This document shows, one piece after another, positions 1 to 9,222 of a stretch of DNA of 64,000 nt; position 1 is the stretch's first letter; every line of letters begins with the position of its first letter. Source of the DNA: Haloglomus irregulare (GTDB taxonomy: Archaea; Halobacteriota; Halobacteria; Halobacteriales; Haloarculaceae); NCBI RefSeq assembly GCF_007421925.1, contig NZ_QMDX01000002.1:411378-475377 (forward strand). Direction: 5' to 3'. A program made the translations under genes and the position numbers. A model generated the notes under the pieces. That model was not told the origin of the DNA. It saw only the letters and a program-made list of their open reading frames with translations, and did not search any database.

Positions 1-329
1 TCATCCCCAACCAGGTCGTCGGCTGCTCGCCGTCCTCGACGGCGCTGTCCGTCTCGAACCTCGAGGACGACGACTACATCTTCCGGACCGCGCCCTCGGA
101 CCTGCTCCAGGGTCGGGTGATGGCACAGGTCGCCTCCGAGCGTCTCGGCGCGTCCACGGCTGCCACCCTGTACGTCAACAACGACTACGGTCAGCAGCTC
201 TCCGAGCAGTTCAGCAGCGTCTTCGAGGAGGACTTCGGCGGCACGATCTCGGCGCAGGTCGCCTACAACCAGAACGAGGACTCCTACACCTCCGTCATCC
301 AGGAGGCCCTCAACAGCGCCGGCAACTGA
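1..329 (+). pseudogene. Truncated ABC transporter substrate-binding protein (LivK-like), 5' end outside window
   Basis: The frame is open from base 3 and encodes part of a Leu/Ile/Val-type periplasmic-binding protein fold. It shows the family-like stretches GCSPSSTAL, FRTAPSDLLQG and TLYVNNDYGQQLS, followed by QVAYNQNEDSYTSVIQEAL. The frame then stops at SAGN. Intact family members continue for roughly 200 more residues and form the second lobe of the ligand cleft. I see no continuation of that homology in any frame before livF begins at 466 on the other strand. The protein would normally be a lipoprotein outside the membrane that feeds the permease. The convergent livHMGF genes suggest it once served that transporter. 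The truncation is inferred from family length; the N-terminus cannot be seen. Confidence 0.7.
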
Positions 330-465
330 GGTCGGCGACACCCACTCGATTCTTTCGACGTGCACCACTGGGAGCGCCAGCCGGCGGTCCGCACCGGTAT
401 CTCCACGAGGCCGGCGACTGGCGGTGGAGACGGCCGCTGAGGAGTGAGCGCTCGGGCCCGGGCGG

Positions 466-1251
466 TCAGCCGCCCAGGAAGTCCCGGCGGACCTGCTCGT
501 CGTTGAGAAGGGCTTCGCCAGCGTCCTCGTAGCGGTTCTGCCCGTCGACGAGGACGTACCCCCGGTCACAACGCCGGAGCGCCTCCTTGGCGTTCTGCTC
601 GACCATCAGGACGGCGGTGCCGTCGTCGTTGATGGCGTCGATCCGGTCGAACATGTCGTCGACGAGGTCCGGGGCCAGTCCCGCGGAGGGCTCGTCGAGC
701 AGCAGTAGATCCGGGTCCAGCATCAGCGCCCGGCCCATCGCCAGCATCTGCCGCTGGCCGCCGGACATCTTCCCCGCCTCCTGCTCCATCCGCTCCCGGA
801 GGATCGGGAACCGGTCGTACACCGCCTCCAGTGCGCCCTCGGGGACGTCGTCGAGGATGTACGCCCCCATCTCCAGGTTCTCCTGGACCGACAGCGAGGT
901 GAAGATGTTGCCGTTCTGCGGGACGTAGCCGAGCCCCAGGTGGATCACGTCCTCGGGCTCGGTGGTGGTGATTTCGGTCCCGTCGAACGTGACGGTGCCG
1001 GCCATCCGGTTCGTGAGCCCGAACACGGACTTCATGGCCGTCGACTTGCCGGCCCCGTTCGGGCCGACGATAGTGACGTACTCGCCGTCACGCACGTCGA
1101 GGTCGATATCGGTCAGGATCTGCAGGTCGCCGTAGCCGGCGTCCAGGTTCCGGACCGACAGCAGGCTGTCGTCGAACCGGCGGGTGCCCTGCTTGGCACC
1201 GGCGGTTTCGCTGGCGCCGCTCGCCTCGTCGGGTTCGGCCGTCTCGCTCAT
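466..1251 (-). CDS. livF: Branched-chain amino acid ABC transporter ATP-binding protein LivF-like
   Basis: This 261-residue cytoplasmic ATPase energises the LivH/LivM permease. Walker A (GPNGAGKST) lies at about residues 63-71, the ABC signature MSGGQRQ at about 162-168, and Walker B LLLLDEP at about 182-188, with the downstream H-loop region present. The first 28 residues are an acidic haloarchaeal extension. The start ATG overlaps the livG stop by one base (TAATG), so the two are translationally coupled. It is the last gene of a four-gene minus-strand operon. Substrate could be branched-chain amino acids or related amides/urea; sequence alone does not decide. Confidence 0.93.
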   Translation of the reverse strand: MSETAEPDEASGASETAGAKQGTRRFDDSLLSVRNLDAGYGDLQILTDIDLDVRDGEYVTIVGPNGAGKSTAMKSVFGLTNRMAGTVTFDGTEITTTEPEDVIHLGLGYVPQNGNIFTSLSVQENLEMGAYILDDVPEGALEAVYDRFPILRERMEQEAGKMSGGQRQMLAMGRALMLDPDLLLLDEPSAGLAPDLVDDMFDRIDAINDDGTAVLMVEQNAKEALRRCDRGYVLVDGQNRYEDAGEALLNDEQVRRDFLGG

Positions 1252-2135
1252 TACTCGACCTCGCCCCCCAGGTACGCCTCGATTACCTGTTCGTTCGACT
1301 GTACCTCCTCGGGGGTCCCCTCGGTGAGCATCCTCCCCTGGTGCATCACGATGACGTGTTCACAGTTCTCCATGATCAGGTCCATATCGTGCTCGACGAT
1401 CAGAAACGTGTAGCCCTCCTCGCGGAGTTCGTGGACGTGTTCCAGCAGCCGCTCCTCCAGCGACGGGTTGACGCCGGCAAACGGCTCGTCGAGCAACAGC
1501 ATCGTCGGGTCGGTCATCAGCGCCCGCGCCAACTCGAGCAGCTTCCGCTGCCCGCCCGAGAGGTTGCCCGCGTACTCGTGGGCGAGGTGGTCAATCTCGA
1601 AGAAGTCGAGCATCTCCCAGCAGTCCTCGAGGATCTTCCGCTCCTCGCCCATGATGCCACTGCGGAGCCCGGGCAGGACCGAGCGCCACAGCGACTCGCC
1701 GGTCTGGCCCTTCGGCGCCAGCATCATGTTCTCGAGGACGGTCATCTCCTCCAGTTCGCGGGCAATCTGGAACGTGCGGACGAGTCCGCGGTTGGCGACC
1801 GAGTCCGGTGACATCCCGCTGATCTCCTCGCCCCGGAAGTGGACCGCTCCGTCGGTCGGCTCGTGAACGCCAGTGATGCAGTTGAACGTCGTGGACTTGC
1901 CGGCGCCGTTCGGGCCGATGAGGCCCGTGAGACTCCCCTCCTCGACGGCGAAGTCGGCGCCGTCGACGGCGACGATTCCGCCGAACTCCTTGCGTAGTCC
2001 CTCGACCCGGAGCGGGACGCCCCTCGGCGTGTGTTTGGCGGCCTCCTCGACTTCGGAGTCGTGGGCCTCGGCCTCGTCGATTTCGACGTCCGCGTCGGGT
2101 GCGTTCGTCTCGACCCCCGCGCCCGTGTCACTCAT
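1251..2135 (-). CDS. livG: Branched-chain amino acid ABC transporter ATP-binding protein LivG-like
   Basis: This is the second ATPase of the Liv-type importer. Walker A GPNGAGKST is at about residues 74-82, the signature LSGGQRK lies mid-protein, and Walker B MLLLDEP follows. The long form between signature and Walker B and the C-terminal EAYLGGE segment are typical of LivG rather than LivF. I start it at 2135 (MSDTGAG) because a strong Shine-Dalgarno sequence lies just upstream; an in-frame ATG at 2165 lies inside livM and lacks such a site. About 40 acidic residues precede the ABC core. The start overlaps the livM stop by 8 bases. Confidence 0.93.
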   Translation of the reverse strand: MSDTGAGVETNAPDADVEIDEAEAHDSEVEEAAKHTPRGVPLRVEGLRKEFGGIVAVDGADFAVEEGSLTGLIGPNGAGKSTTFNCITGVHEPTDGAVHFRGEEISGMSPDSVANRGLVRTFQIARELEEMTVLENMMLAPKGQTGESLWRSVLPGLRSGIMGEERKILEDCWEMLDFFEIDHLAHEYAGNLSGGQRKLLELARALMTDPTMLLLDEPFAGVNPSLEERLLEHVHELREEGYTFLIVEHDMDLIMENCEHVIVMHQGRMLTEGTPEEVQSNEQVIEAYLGGEVE

Positions 2136-3528
2136 CGGTATCACCTCCATCGACGGGTTCGCCACCGTCGGTCGCGGGCGTTGCCCCCGGACTGTCGGTG
2201 GACCGCTCGGGCCGGTTCAGCGAGATCGTGGAGGCCTCTTCCTTCCGGTGGCCCAGCATCCCCTCCGGACGGTTGTGCATCAGGTAGATCAGCACGAGCC
2301 CCATGATGACGAGCTGGAGCTGCTGTAGGTTGTCGGTGATGAACAGCAGCATCGGGAACGGGTCGAGCCCGGAGATGAGCGGTGACACCGCCTGTCCGAA
2401 CGTGTCGACTGCATCCGAATCTACGTTCTGCTGGACGACGTTCTTGATGAACAGCGGGCCACGGAACAGGAACGCCGCAAAGATGGCCCCTCCCATGACG
2501 CTGCCGGTCGTCGAGCCGGCGCCGCCGATGATGAGTGCGATCCAAACGAAGAAGGTGAGCCGGGGGCGGAAGGCGCTGGGCGTGATAGCGCCCTGGACCG
2601 CGAAGAAGAGGATGCCGCCCAGCCCCATCAGCGCACAGCCGAACATGAACGCCGTGATCTTGAACCGCCGCGTGTTCTTGCCCAGCGACTGGGTCGCCTC
2701 CTCGTCCTCGCGTATGGCCTTGAGGACGCGACCGAACGGTGAGTTACCGACCCGTCTGAGCAGCACGTAGAAGCCGATCAGGAACACCAGCAGAATCAAC
2801 CCGTAGAGCAGGCTATCGAACACCGGCTTGGGATTCGATCCGAGCGAGAGCGCCGCTCCGGCGGATTCGGTGAACGCCGTGTACGGTTCCAGCAGCCCGA
2901 GCGCCTCGAGCAGGTCGTCCGTCGGGTCGAAATCGAGGATGAGGCCGGAGCCGCCGCCAAGTCCGACGAAGTACCCCGCGATCTGCATCTTCTGGAAGTC
3001 GCTCTCGAGCACCGTGAACCGGACGATCTCGCTGACGCCAACAGTGACGATGGCGAAGTAGTCCGCGCGCAGGCGCAGGGCGGGAAGCGCGACCAGCCCC
3101 CCGAAGGCGGCGGCGGCGAGCACGCCACCGATTATGGCCAGCCAGAGCGGGAGCCCGAAGCCACCGATGGAACCGGCCGCGGGCTCGGTAAGCGCCGGTT
3201 CCTTGGCGAGGACGGCGGTCGTGTAGATGCCGATCGCCATGAACCCGATGACGCCGATATTGAAGAGGCCGGTGTACCCCCAGTGGAGGTTGAGTGCGAG
3301 CGCGAGCATCGCGAACACGCCGATGTAGAAGAAGAGGTTGGCCAGCAGGTTCACCTGCTGGCGGGCGCCGAAGTCCAGTAGCGCGCCCCCGACGAGGTAG
3401 AGCGCGAAGATGCCGAGTATGAGCCCCAGGAGCTTGACCGCGTCCTCCTCCCAGAGCTGCTCGGCGGCCGCCCGGACCCCTCCGACGGGGTCGTCCTTCC
3501 CGTCAGCGTCGTCGTTCGTCCCGCTCAT
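2128..3528 (-). CDS. livM: Branched-chain amino acid ABC transporter permease LivM-like
   Basis: This 466-residue integral membrane permease has about ten hydrophobic segments. It contains the LivM-type region LALNLHWGYTGLFNIGVIGF and a later cytoplasmic EAA-like loop (RVLKAIREDEEATQSLGKN) that contacts the ATPases. It is longer than bacterial LivM because of an acidic N-terminal tail of about 25 residues and a hydrophilic C-terminal tail with GGEPVDGGDTDE. It overlaps livH by 4 bases (ATGA) and livG by 8 bases, so the operon order is livH-livM-livG-livF. Confidence 0.92.
   Translation of the reverse strand: MSGTNDDADGKDDPVGGVRAAAEQLWEEDAVKLLGLILGIFALYLVGGALLDFGARQQVNLLANLFFYIGVFAMLALALNLHWGYTGLFNIGVIGFMAIGIYTTAVLAKEPALTEPAAGSIGGFGLPLWLAIIGGVLAAAAFGGLVALPALRLRADYFAIVTVGVSEIVRFTVLESDFQKMQIAGYFVGLGGGSGLILDFDPTDDLLEALGLLEPYTAFTESAGAALSLGSNPKPVFDSLLYGLILLVFLIGFYVLLRRVGNSPFGRVLKAIREDEEATQSLGKNTRRFKITAFMFGCALMGLGGILFFAVQGAITPSAFRPRLTFFVWIALIIGGAGSTTGSVMGGAIFAAFLFRGPLFIKNVVQQNVDSDAVDTFGQAVSPLISGLDPFPMLLFITDNLQQLQLVIMGLVLIYLMHNRPEGMLGHRKEEASTISLNRPERSTDSPGATPATDGGEPVDGGDTDE
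2140..2148 (-). promoter_or_regulatory. Shine-Dalgarno site that sets the livG start
   Basis: On the minus strand the bases read GGAGGTGAT, four bases ahead of the ATG at 2135. This is an unusually complete anti-SD match within the 3' end of livM. It favours the shorter livG start. Confidence 0.8.
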
Positions 3529-4643
3529 GCTGTCGACCCCCCGGAGAAGATCCCCGACGGTCGGACCAGCAACATGAGGATCATCACGAGGAACGCGGAC
3601 GCCCGCGCGAGCCCAGTCGGGACCCAGACGATCGACACGGACATCGTCAGGCCGATGACGAGCCCGCCCACGATGGCACCGTAGACCGAGCCGATCCCAC
3701 CGAGGATGACTGCCGCGAAGATCGGCAGCAGCAGGATCCAGCCCTGGAACCAGTGGAGGGTGCCGTTCCAGATGACGAACATGTAGCCGGCGACACCTGT
3801 GAGGCCGGCTCCGATGATCCAGGTGTACCGAATCACGCGCTCGGTCGGGATGCCGGTGATCCGGGCGAGGTCCTCGTTGTCCGACATCGCGCGCATTGCC
3901 TTCCCCAGCTTGGTTCGCTGGAGCAGGAGGTGGAGCCCGAGCATCAGCAACACCGAGACCACCAGCAGCGACACCTCATGGAGGTCCACGCTGACGAACC
4001 CGTCGTACACCAGGATATCGGTGCTGGGGACGGCGTTCGAGTCCGTCACGCCACGCCGGCTCGGGTCGAAGATGAAGGCGATCAGGTACCGGAGGACGAA
4101 CGCCACGCCGATGCTCGTGATGAGCAGGGTGATGCCCGAGCGGTCCCGGATGGGTTCGAAGACGGTCCGGTCGATGAACAGCGAGAGCAGTATGGTGAAC
4201 AGGGCGGCAGCGATGACGCCCCCGAGCACGGCGAGTGGCGTCGAGGCGACGCCGATACCGAGCTGGGCGCCGAACACCGAGCCGCCAGCACCGACGAGCG
4301 CGAGCGAACCGATGTCGGCCTCGGCTCCGAACCCGCCCGCAATGATGTAGGTGACGATCATCCCGGAGAAGGCGCCGCTGGTGATGAAATCACCGTGTGC
4401 GAAGTTAGCGAAGTTCAGGATACTGTATGTCATCGAGAGCCCGATGCCCGCCAGCCCGAAGAACAGGCCCCGCATCAGCCCGTCCTTCAGGAGCACGACG
4501 AACTGGGAGACGGGCACCTGCCCGAACACCAACTGTCGAACGAGATCTAGCAGCAACACCACGAGTGCCAGTACGAGTGCGGCTCGAACCGGGTCGGCGA
4601 TAAGTAGTTCCCGCCCCCGGCTGTACGTGTCGTTTACGCCCAT
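3525..4643 (-). CDS. livH: Branched-chain amino acid ABC transporter permease LivH-like
   Basis: This 372-residue membrane permease is the first gene of the liv operon. The LivH hallmark LSMTYSILNFANFAHGDF follows the second membrane segment, and RAMSDNEDLARITGIP is the ATPase-coupling loop. About eight to nine hydrophobic segments are visible. The ATG at 4643 is the first start after the divergent gap that separates it from pgk. An AT-rich run upstream near 4690-4700 could hold the promoter, but I see no unambiguous TATA box. Confidence 0.92.
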   Translation of the reverse strand: MGVNDTYSRGRELLIADPVRAALVLALVVLLLDLVRQLVFGQVPVSQFVVLLKDGLMRGLFFGLAGIGLSMTYSILNFANFAHGDFITSGAFSGMIVTYIIAGGFGAEADIGSLALVGAGGSVFGAQLGIGVASTPLAVLGGVIAAALFTILLSLFIDRTVFEPIRDRSGITLLITSIGVAFVLRYLIAFIFDPSRRGVTDSNAVPSTDILVYDGFVSVDLHEVSLLVVSVLLMLGLHLLLQRTKLGKAMRAMSDNEDLARITGIPTERVIRYTWIIGAGLTGVAGYMFVIWNGTLHWFQGWILLLPIFAAVILGGIGSVYGAIVGGLVIGLTMSVSIVWVPTGLARASAFLVMILMLLVRPSGIFSGGSTA

Positions 4644-4839
4644 AGTGTGCTTCTACAGGTACAACCGGAGTACACCGTAATGTACTCTTCGGCTCAATAA
4701 CCGACTCCCGCAGTTCTATGGCTGATAACCGGCCGCTCTGCCGGCGAGAACGTGCCGGATGGAGAACCGCCATCGTCACCGAGTGCCCTCTGAACGTCGT
4801 TGCGCAAGCCTTTCGTGAGGACCTGTCTATCGCTACGGT

Positions 4840-6039
4840 ATGTTCCAGACGCTGGCGGACCTCAGCGCTGCCGGGACCACACTCGGGGTACGTGTGGATA
4901 TCAACAGCCCCCTCGAGGATGGCGAGCTGGCGGACGACTCGCGGGTCCGTGCCCATCTGGAGACGCTCTCGGAGCTCCTCGACCGGGGGGCACGGGTGGC
5001 GGTACTCGCACACCAGGGCCGACCGGGGGGTGACGAGTTCGCGACGCTCGCCTCCCACGCCGCCCGGCTGGACGAACTGCTCGACGCGCCGGTCGACTAC
5101 TGCGACGCCACTTTCACCGCGGCCGCTCGCGAGCGGGTCGACGCGCTCGAGAACGGCGAGTGCGTCGTGTTGGAGAACACCCGCTTCTACTCCGAGGAGT
5201 ACATGGAGTTCGACCCGGAGACGGCCGCGGACACGTTCCTCGTCCGGGAGCTGGCGCCGGCGCTCGACGCCTTCGTCAACGACGCGTTCGCCGCTGCCCA
5301 CCGTTCACAGCCATCGCTCGTCGGCTTTCCCGTCCGGGTGCCGGGCTACGCTGGCCGTGTGATGGAGCAGGAGTTAGAGGTACTCGGGAGCATCGAGTCG
5401 ACGACGACGCCCCGCGTCTACGCGCTCGGCGGGGCGAAGATCGTCGACTCGCTGGACGTGGCCCGTTCGGTGCTCGAACGTGGCTTCGCCGACCACGTCA
5501 TCGTCTCCGGCATCGTGGGCAACGCCTTCCTCCTGGCCGACGGCGTCCAGCTCGGGGCGGCCAGCGCCCACGTCGTCAACGAGCGGTCAGACAGGGCGGT
5601 CAAGCGCGCCGGCGACCTGCTCGACGAGTTCGGCAGCCGCATCCACCTCCCCCGTGATGTGGCCGTCGAGCGCGACGGCGAGCGGGTCGAACTGGACCTG
5701 GGGGCGCTCCCCTCGCAGAACGCCGCGATGGATATCGGCGCGAAGACCATCGCCGCATACGGCGAGTTCCTGGACGAGGCCGGGACGGCCATCTGCAACG
5801 GTCCGGCGGGGGTGTTCGAGGACGAGCGGTTCGCCACCGGGACGCGGGAGCTGTACGAGGCCGCGACCCACTCGGGCTACAGCATCGTCGGCGGCGGGGA
5901 CACGGCCGCGGCGCTGCGGCGGCTCGGCGTCGAGGGCTTCGACCACGTCTCAACCGGCGGGGGCGCGGCGCTCCGGATGCTGACCGGGGAGCCGCTCCCG
6001 GCGGTCGAGGTGCTCCGCGCGAACCGGCACTCGGCATGA
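4840..6039 (+). CDS. pgk: Phosphoglycerate kinase
   Basis: This enzyme transfers phosphate between 1,3-bisphosphoglycerate and ADP in glycolysis and gluconeogenesis. The 399 residues fit the archaeal family. Visible motifs are VRVDINSPLEDGEL near residues 17-30 (substrate loop), LAHQGRPGG (about 58-66), LENTRFY, YALGGAK (N-/C-domain region near 190), NGPAGVFE (about 313-320) and VGGGDTAAALRRLG (nucleotide-binding glycine loop). The start is the first ATG, about 200 bases from the divergent livH start. The stop overlaps the next gene by 4 bases (ATGA). Confidence 0.96.
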   Translation: MFQTLADLSAAGTTLGVRVDINSPLEDGELADDSRVRAHLETLSELLDRGARVAVLAHQGRPGGDEFATLASHAARLDELLDAPVDYCDATFTAAARERVDALENGECVVLENTRFYSEEYMEFDPETAADTFLVRELAPALDAFVNDAFAAAHRSQPSLVGFPVRVPGYAGRVMEQELEVLGSIESTTTPRVYALGGAKIVDSLDVARSVLERGFADHVIVSGIVGNAFLLADGVQLGAASAHVVNERSDRAVKRAGDLLDEFGSRIHLPRDVAVERDGERVELDLGALPSQNAAMDIGAKTIAAYGEFLDEAGTAICNGPAGVFEDERFATGTRELYEAATHSGYSIVGGGDTAAALRRLGVEGFDHVSTGGGAALRMLTGEPLPAVEVLRANRHSA

Positions 6040-6563
6040 CCGACACCGACGCCGCACCGGCCGGCGTGACGGTCGAACCCGGCGACACGGGCGACGTGGA
6101 CGCGGTCGCGGAGATGTGGGTCGCCCTCGCCGAGGGCCAGCGCGACCACGGCTCGCACCTCCTCGCCGACGAGAACCGGCCGCCGGCCCGCGAGGCCGCG
6201 GCGCGCCACGCCGTCACCGGCGGCCTGTTCGTCGCACGACTCGCCGACGGGGAGGCGGTCGCGGACGCGCCGCTCGGCGCGGGCGACCTCGTCGGTTTCG
6301 TCACTGCCAGCCCCGCGAGCGGTGACTTCCGGACGGACATCGACCGGGGCGTCGTCCGGAACATCTACGTCCGGCCGCCGGCCCGCGGCCGCGGGGTCGG
6401 CACGGCGCTCCTCGCCGCCGCGGAGGCGCATCTCGCGGAGCTGGGGGCCGACAGGGTGTCGCTCGAGGTGATGGCGACGAACGACGCCGCACGACGGTTC
6501 TACGACCGACACGGGTACGAGCCACACCGGGTCGAGCTGGAATCGCCCGTGGACGACCGATAA
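6036..6563 (+). CDS. GNAT-family N-acetyltransferase
   Basis: This 175-residue protein has a single GNAT fold. The acetyl-CoA pyrophosphate loop is RPPARGRGVGTALLAAAEAH, and the C-terminal part VSLEVMATNDAARRFYDRHG is the usual motif B. The acceptor is unknown; it may be a small amine or a protein N-terminus. It overlaps pgk by 4 bases and so is probably co-translated with it. That arrangement does not itself imply a metabolic link. Confidence 0.9.
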   Translation: MTDTDAAPAGVTVEPGDTGDVDAVAEMWVALAEGQRDHGSHLLADENRPPAREAAARHAVTGGLFVARLADGEAVADAPLGAGDLVGFVTASPASGDFRTDIDRGVVRNIYVRPPARGRGVGTALLAAAEAHLAELGADRVSLEVMATNDAARRFYDRHGYEPHRVELESPVDDR

Positions 6564-6596
6564 GGTTTCGTGGCGTCCGGGAGTACCATCACCCGT

Positions 6597-6670
6597 GCCA
6601 CGGGAGCTTGGGTGGTACAAGCACTCGACTTGTAATCGAGAGTTCGTGGGTTCAAATCCCACCCGTGGCT
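6597..6670 (+). tRNA. tRNA-Thr (anticodon TGT)
   Basis: The 74-base cloverleaf has acceptor stem GCCACGG/CCGTGGC, anticodon stem CTCGA/TCGAG with loop CTTGTAA, and T-arm GTGGGTTCAAATCCCAC. The anticodon TGT at 6631-6633 reads ACA threonine codons. The discriminator base is T, as is usual for haloarchaeal tRNA-Thr. No intron is seen and CCA is not encoded. Confidence 0.96.
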
Positions 6671-6856
6671 CGTATCTGAACGCTCAAAGCCGGCCACGAC
6701 ATCCCCCCTGTCCTCGTTCACCTCTTGGCGAGCCAGTTAGTTGAGTAGCGATGCCCCTGGCGTGGTCGCCCGGAGGGGTGCACGCGGACAGTGTCGTGCC
6801 CGGCCATCTGTGGGTGCGACGGCTCGCGTCGCGACCGACACGGAGGTGGCCGTCCG

Positions 6857-6973
6857 ATGACGTTCCGGCAGGCCCTCGAATGCGGGCGGTGTGGCCGTCT
6901 CCTCCTGCACGACGTGACGGAGTGTCACCACTGTCGGGCTGACCAGTTCCTCCAGGGAGCGGATGCCCGATGA
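6857..6973 (+). CDS. Small zinc-finger protein (CxxCG...CxxC, 38 aa)
   Basis: This very short ORF encodes two cysteine pairs, CGRCG at residues 9-13 and CHHC at 24-27, the pattern of haloarchaeal zinc-binding micro-proteins. The start is chosen because GGAGGTG at 6842-6848 is a clear Shine-Dalgarno site eight bases before the ATG; the longer frame from 6791 lacks one. The function is unknown; such proteins are often regulatory. The stop overlaps a second tiny Cys-containing ORF by ATGA. Confidence 0.6.
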   Translation: MTFRQALECGRCGRLLLHDVTECHHCRADQFLQGADAR

Positions 6974-7065
6974 TCGACTGCCGGTGTGGCGCTCCCCTCG
7001 CGCCAGCGGTCATCATTCGCGACGACGTCTGAGACCGGCATCGGTGTCCGGAGTGCTGTCCCGCA
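6970..7065 (+). pseudogene. Interrupted small zinc-finger ORF
   Basis: An ATG overlapping the preceding stop opens MIDCRCGAPLAPAVIIRDDV and then TGA at 7030-7032. Directly beyond the stop, in the same frame, is DRHRCPECC, which would supply the second cysteine pair of a zinc finger. The simplest reading is a two-CxxC micro-protein gene broken by a nonsense mutation. Read-through is an alternative with no support here. From 7066 to 7330 I see no further gene. Confidence 0.35.
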
Positions 7066-7330
7066 TCTTCCGCATGGCTCCTGCCGCTCGCGCACTGTGC
7101 CAGTCCGGCTGCCCATCGTGTGGGCTCTCGCCCGACGCCGAGACCGCGCTCCGGCTGTCGAACGACCACCGCCGCGGGAAGCCGCTGACGGAGCTGTGCC
7201 ACGACCCAGCCGTGCCACAGCTCGAGCCGGTGAACAGTCATCGCTGCATCTCGCAACCTGATACTATCCCCCGGGACGGTAGGCCGTCCGGTGGGTGTCC
7301 TCGATGGCCCGTGGCTCGTCCTCGGTCGAG

Positions 7331-8398
7331 CTACCCCGTGAAGTCGCTACACACTGGGATGCCGACCGTCTCGAACTCGGACATGTCCTCGATTTTGGCG
7401 GGCACCTCGTCGATCCCGATCTCCTCGCTCACGATCGCACCTGGGTCGAGTTTACCCGTCTCCATCATGTCGAGAATCTCTCCGTAACGGGACGGCTGGA
7501 GGCCTAACGACCCGAGGAAGTCGATCTCTTGAGAGACGATTAGGTCAGTCGGGAGCGAGACCATGCCCCCCTCCTCCTGTGTCGTCAGCCCGATCTGGAT
7601 GTGGCGCCCGTTACCGCCGAGGGACATCACGGCGTTCTGGCACGTTTCCGCGACGCCGAGGGCGTCTACGGAGACGTCCGCCCCCCCGTCCGTGATGGCT
7701 TGCGCCTCAGCGGCGGGGTCGTCCACGTCGCGAGCGTTGATCGTGTCGACGGCGCCGAGTTGCTCTGCCTTCTCGAGTTTTTCGTCCATCAGGTCGACGC
7801 CGATGACGTTGGCCCCGAGTGCGTCGGCTACCTGGACCCCGGAGAGGCCGACGCCCCCGAGCCCGTGGATAACGACGTCCTCACCGCGACCAACTCTACC
7901 GCGGTGTGCAAGCCCGTGGTAGGCGGTCATGAACCGACAGCCCAGTCCTGCCACGTCCGTGCTGTCGACCCCATCGGGAAGCGGGATACAGTTGATGTCG
8001 GCGTTGGGGACGTGCAGCTCCTCGGCGAGTGCACCCGGGTGCTCGTCGACGAACCCCGGGATGACGAGATTCTCACAGATGTTCTCCCGCCCGTTCCGAC
8101 ACTGGCTGCACTTCCCGCACGCGAAGTTGAATGGGATTCCGACGTGGTCACCTTCGTTCAGGTTCTCGACCTCGTCGCCGACAGCAACGACGTGGCCGAC
8201 CGGCTCGTGGCCGAGGACGTGTGGCGGGGTGGGACTCAGCCCCAACCAGTCCCAGTCCCCCTGCCAGGCGTGCCAATCGCTCCGGCAAACCCCACAACCG
8301 TCCATCTCGATGACTGCCCCCGATGGGGTCACGTCGGGCTTTTCCACGTCGGTAACTTCGAGCGGTTCCTGGAATTCCTGCAGTGTCACTGCTCGCAT
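7331..8398 (-). CDS. Zinc-dependent alcohol dehydrogenase (MDR family)
   Basis: This 355-residue NAD(P)-dependent medium-chain dehydrogenase oxidises an alcohol or reduces an aldehyde/ketone. Catalytic-zinc ligands are Cys38 in CGVCRSDWH and His64/Glu65 in GHEPVGHVVAVGDEV. The structural zinc site is CGKCSQCRNGRENIC (Cys94, 97, 100, 108). The Rossmann glycines are GLGGVGLSGVQVA in the middle. A longer frame runs upstream to 8539, but family homology begins at MRAVTLQEFQEP, so I start at 8398. The substrate cannot be read from sequence. Confidence 0.92.
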   Translation of the reverse strand: MRAVTLQEFQEPLEVTDVEKPDVTPSGAVIEMDGCGVCRSDWHAWQGDWDWLGLSPTPPHVLGHEPVGHVVAVGDEVENLNEGDHVGIPFNFACGKCSQCRNGRENICENLVIPGFVDEHPGALAEELHVPNADINCIPLPDGVDSTDVAGLGCRFMTAYHGLAHRGRVGRGEDVVIHGLGGVGLSGVQVADALGANVIGVDLMDEKLEKAEQLGAVDTINARDVDDPAAEAQAITDGGADVSVDALGVAETCQNAVMSLGGNGRHIQIGLTTQEEGGMVSLPTDLIVSQEIDFLGSLGLQPSRYGEILDMMETGKLDPGAIVSEEIGIDEVPAKIEDMSEFETVGIPVCSDFTG

Positions 8399-9222
8399 GG
8401 CACGCGCTAACACGGAGCAATACGACTTACCTCTTTCGGCGGGGCGGCCGACCGAGAGGTGCTGCTGAACTCCTCCAACCGGCTCCAGCTGCCTCGGGAG
8501 GCGTACGGCGTCCACCGACATCCGAGGCGTCTCCGGCACTGCACTCGAGGACCGTGGCGCCGAAGTGGTGGCTCAGGCTTCCGGGGTAAGAGAGTCGAAC
8601 GGTATCAACGCCGGTGGGGTCCCCCCGGCGATGGTCGAGCGGGGCACGCTTCGCGTTCGCTCCGAACCTCACTCGACGGACGCGAACATCGGCGCCGAGG
8701 TCGCGCTCGCCGTCTCCACGGTTGGCGATTCACTCGTGTTCACAATCACCTCGGGACTGCGCTGGAAGCACCACCTGACCGGGGGGCGAGTCGATGGATA
8801 CCCGGCCGCTCAAGCACGGTGACGGGAGTAGGTATCCTCTCGCCGACGCCTGCGAGAACCACTCCGGGGCGCTTTCTCCGGTTCGGGTGGTCGACTTTGC
8901 CCCCCCGATCCGCGGAGACTGTCTGGGTCAGTTGAGATGTTCAATCAGTAGACTCCACAGGGGCCGTGCTGACTCGATGGAAACGCTGCCCTCCCTGGAG
9001 CGTGACGTGAGCACGGGACCCGAGAGACCGACCTGCATTCCGTGCCTGAGTGTAGCCTCAAGCCCGAAGCTGTGCGTTCTCGTCGCCGGTATGCAACTGC
9101 CAACTTCGGGGAACTCCTCTGACGCCGTGCGGGATACAGAGCGTGAATCGGCCATTCGAAGTGGTCGATACCAAGACAACTGGAACCGTTAGATGCAGAG
9201 GATCCATCGGGTGGGAAACTAA
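8399..9222. other. Gap without a recognisable gene
   Basis: Several short frames are open on both strands, for example 8565-8822 (+), but none matches a family I recognise or has a convincing start. The composition is mixed. It may hold a decayed gene. Confidence 0.4.

Noticed and set aside
3753..4550. 265-codon plus-strand frame opposite livH
   Set aside because: It is a shadow of the permease, with no domain and improbable His/Asp/Glu composition.
7030..7032. In-frame TGA in the second zinc-finger ORF as a selenocysteine codon
   Set aside because: Haloarchaea are not known to use selenocysteine and no SECIS-like hairpin is seen; a nonsense mutation is simpler.
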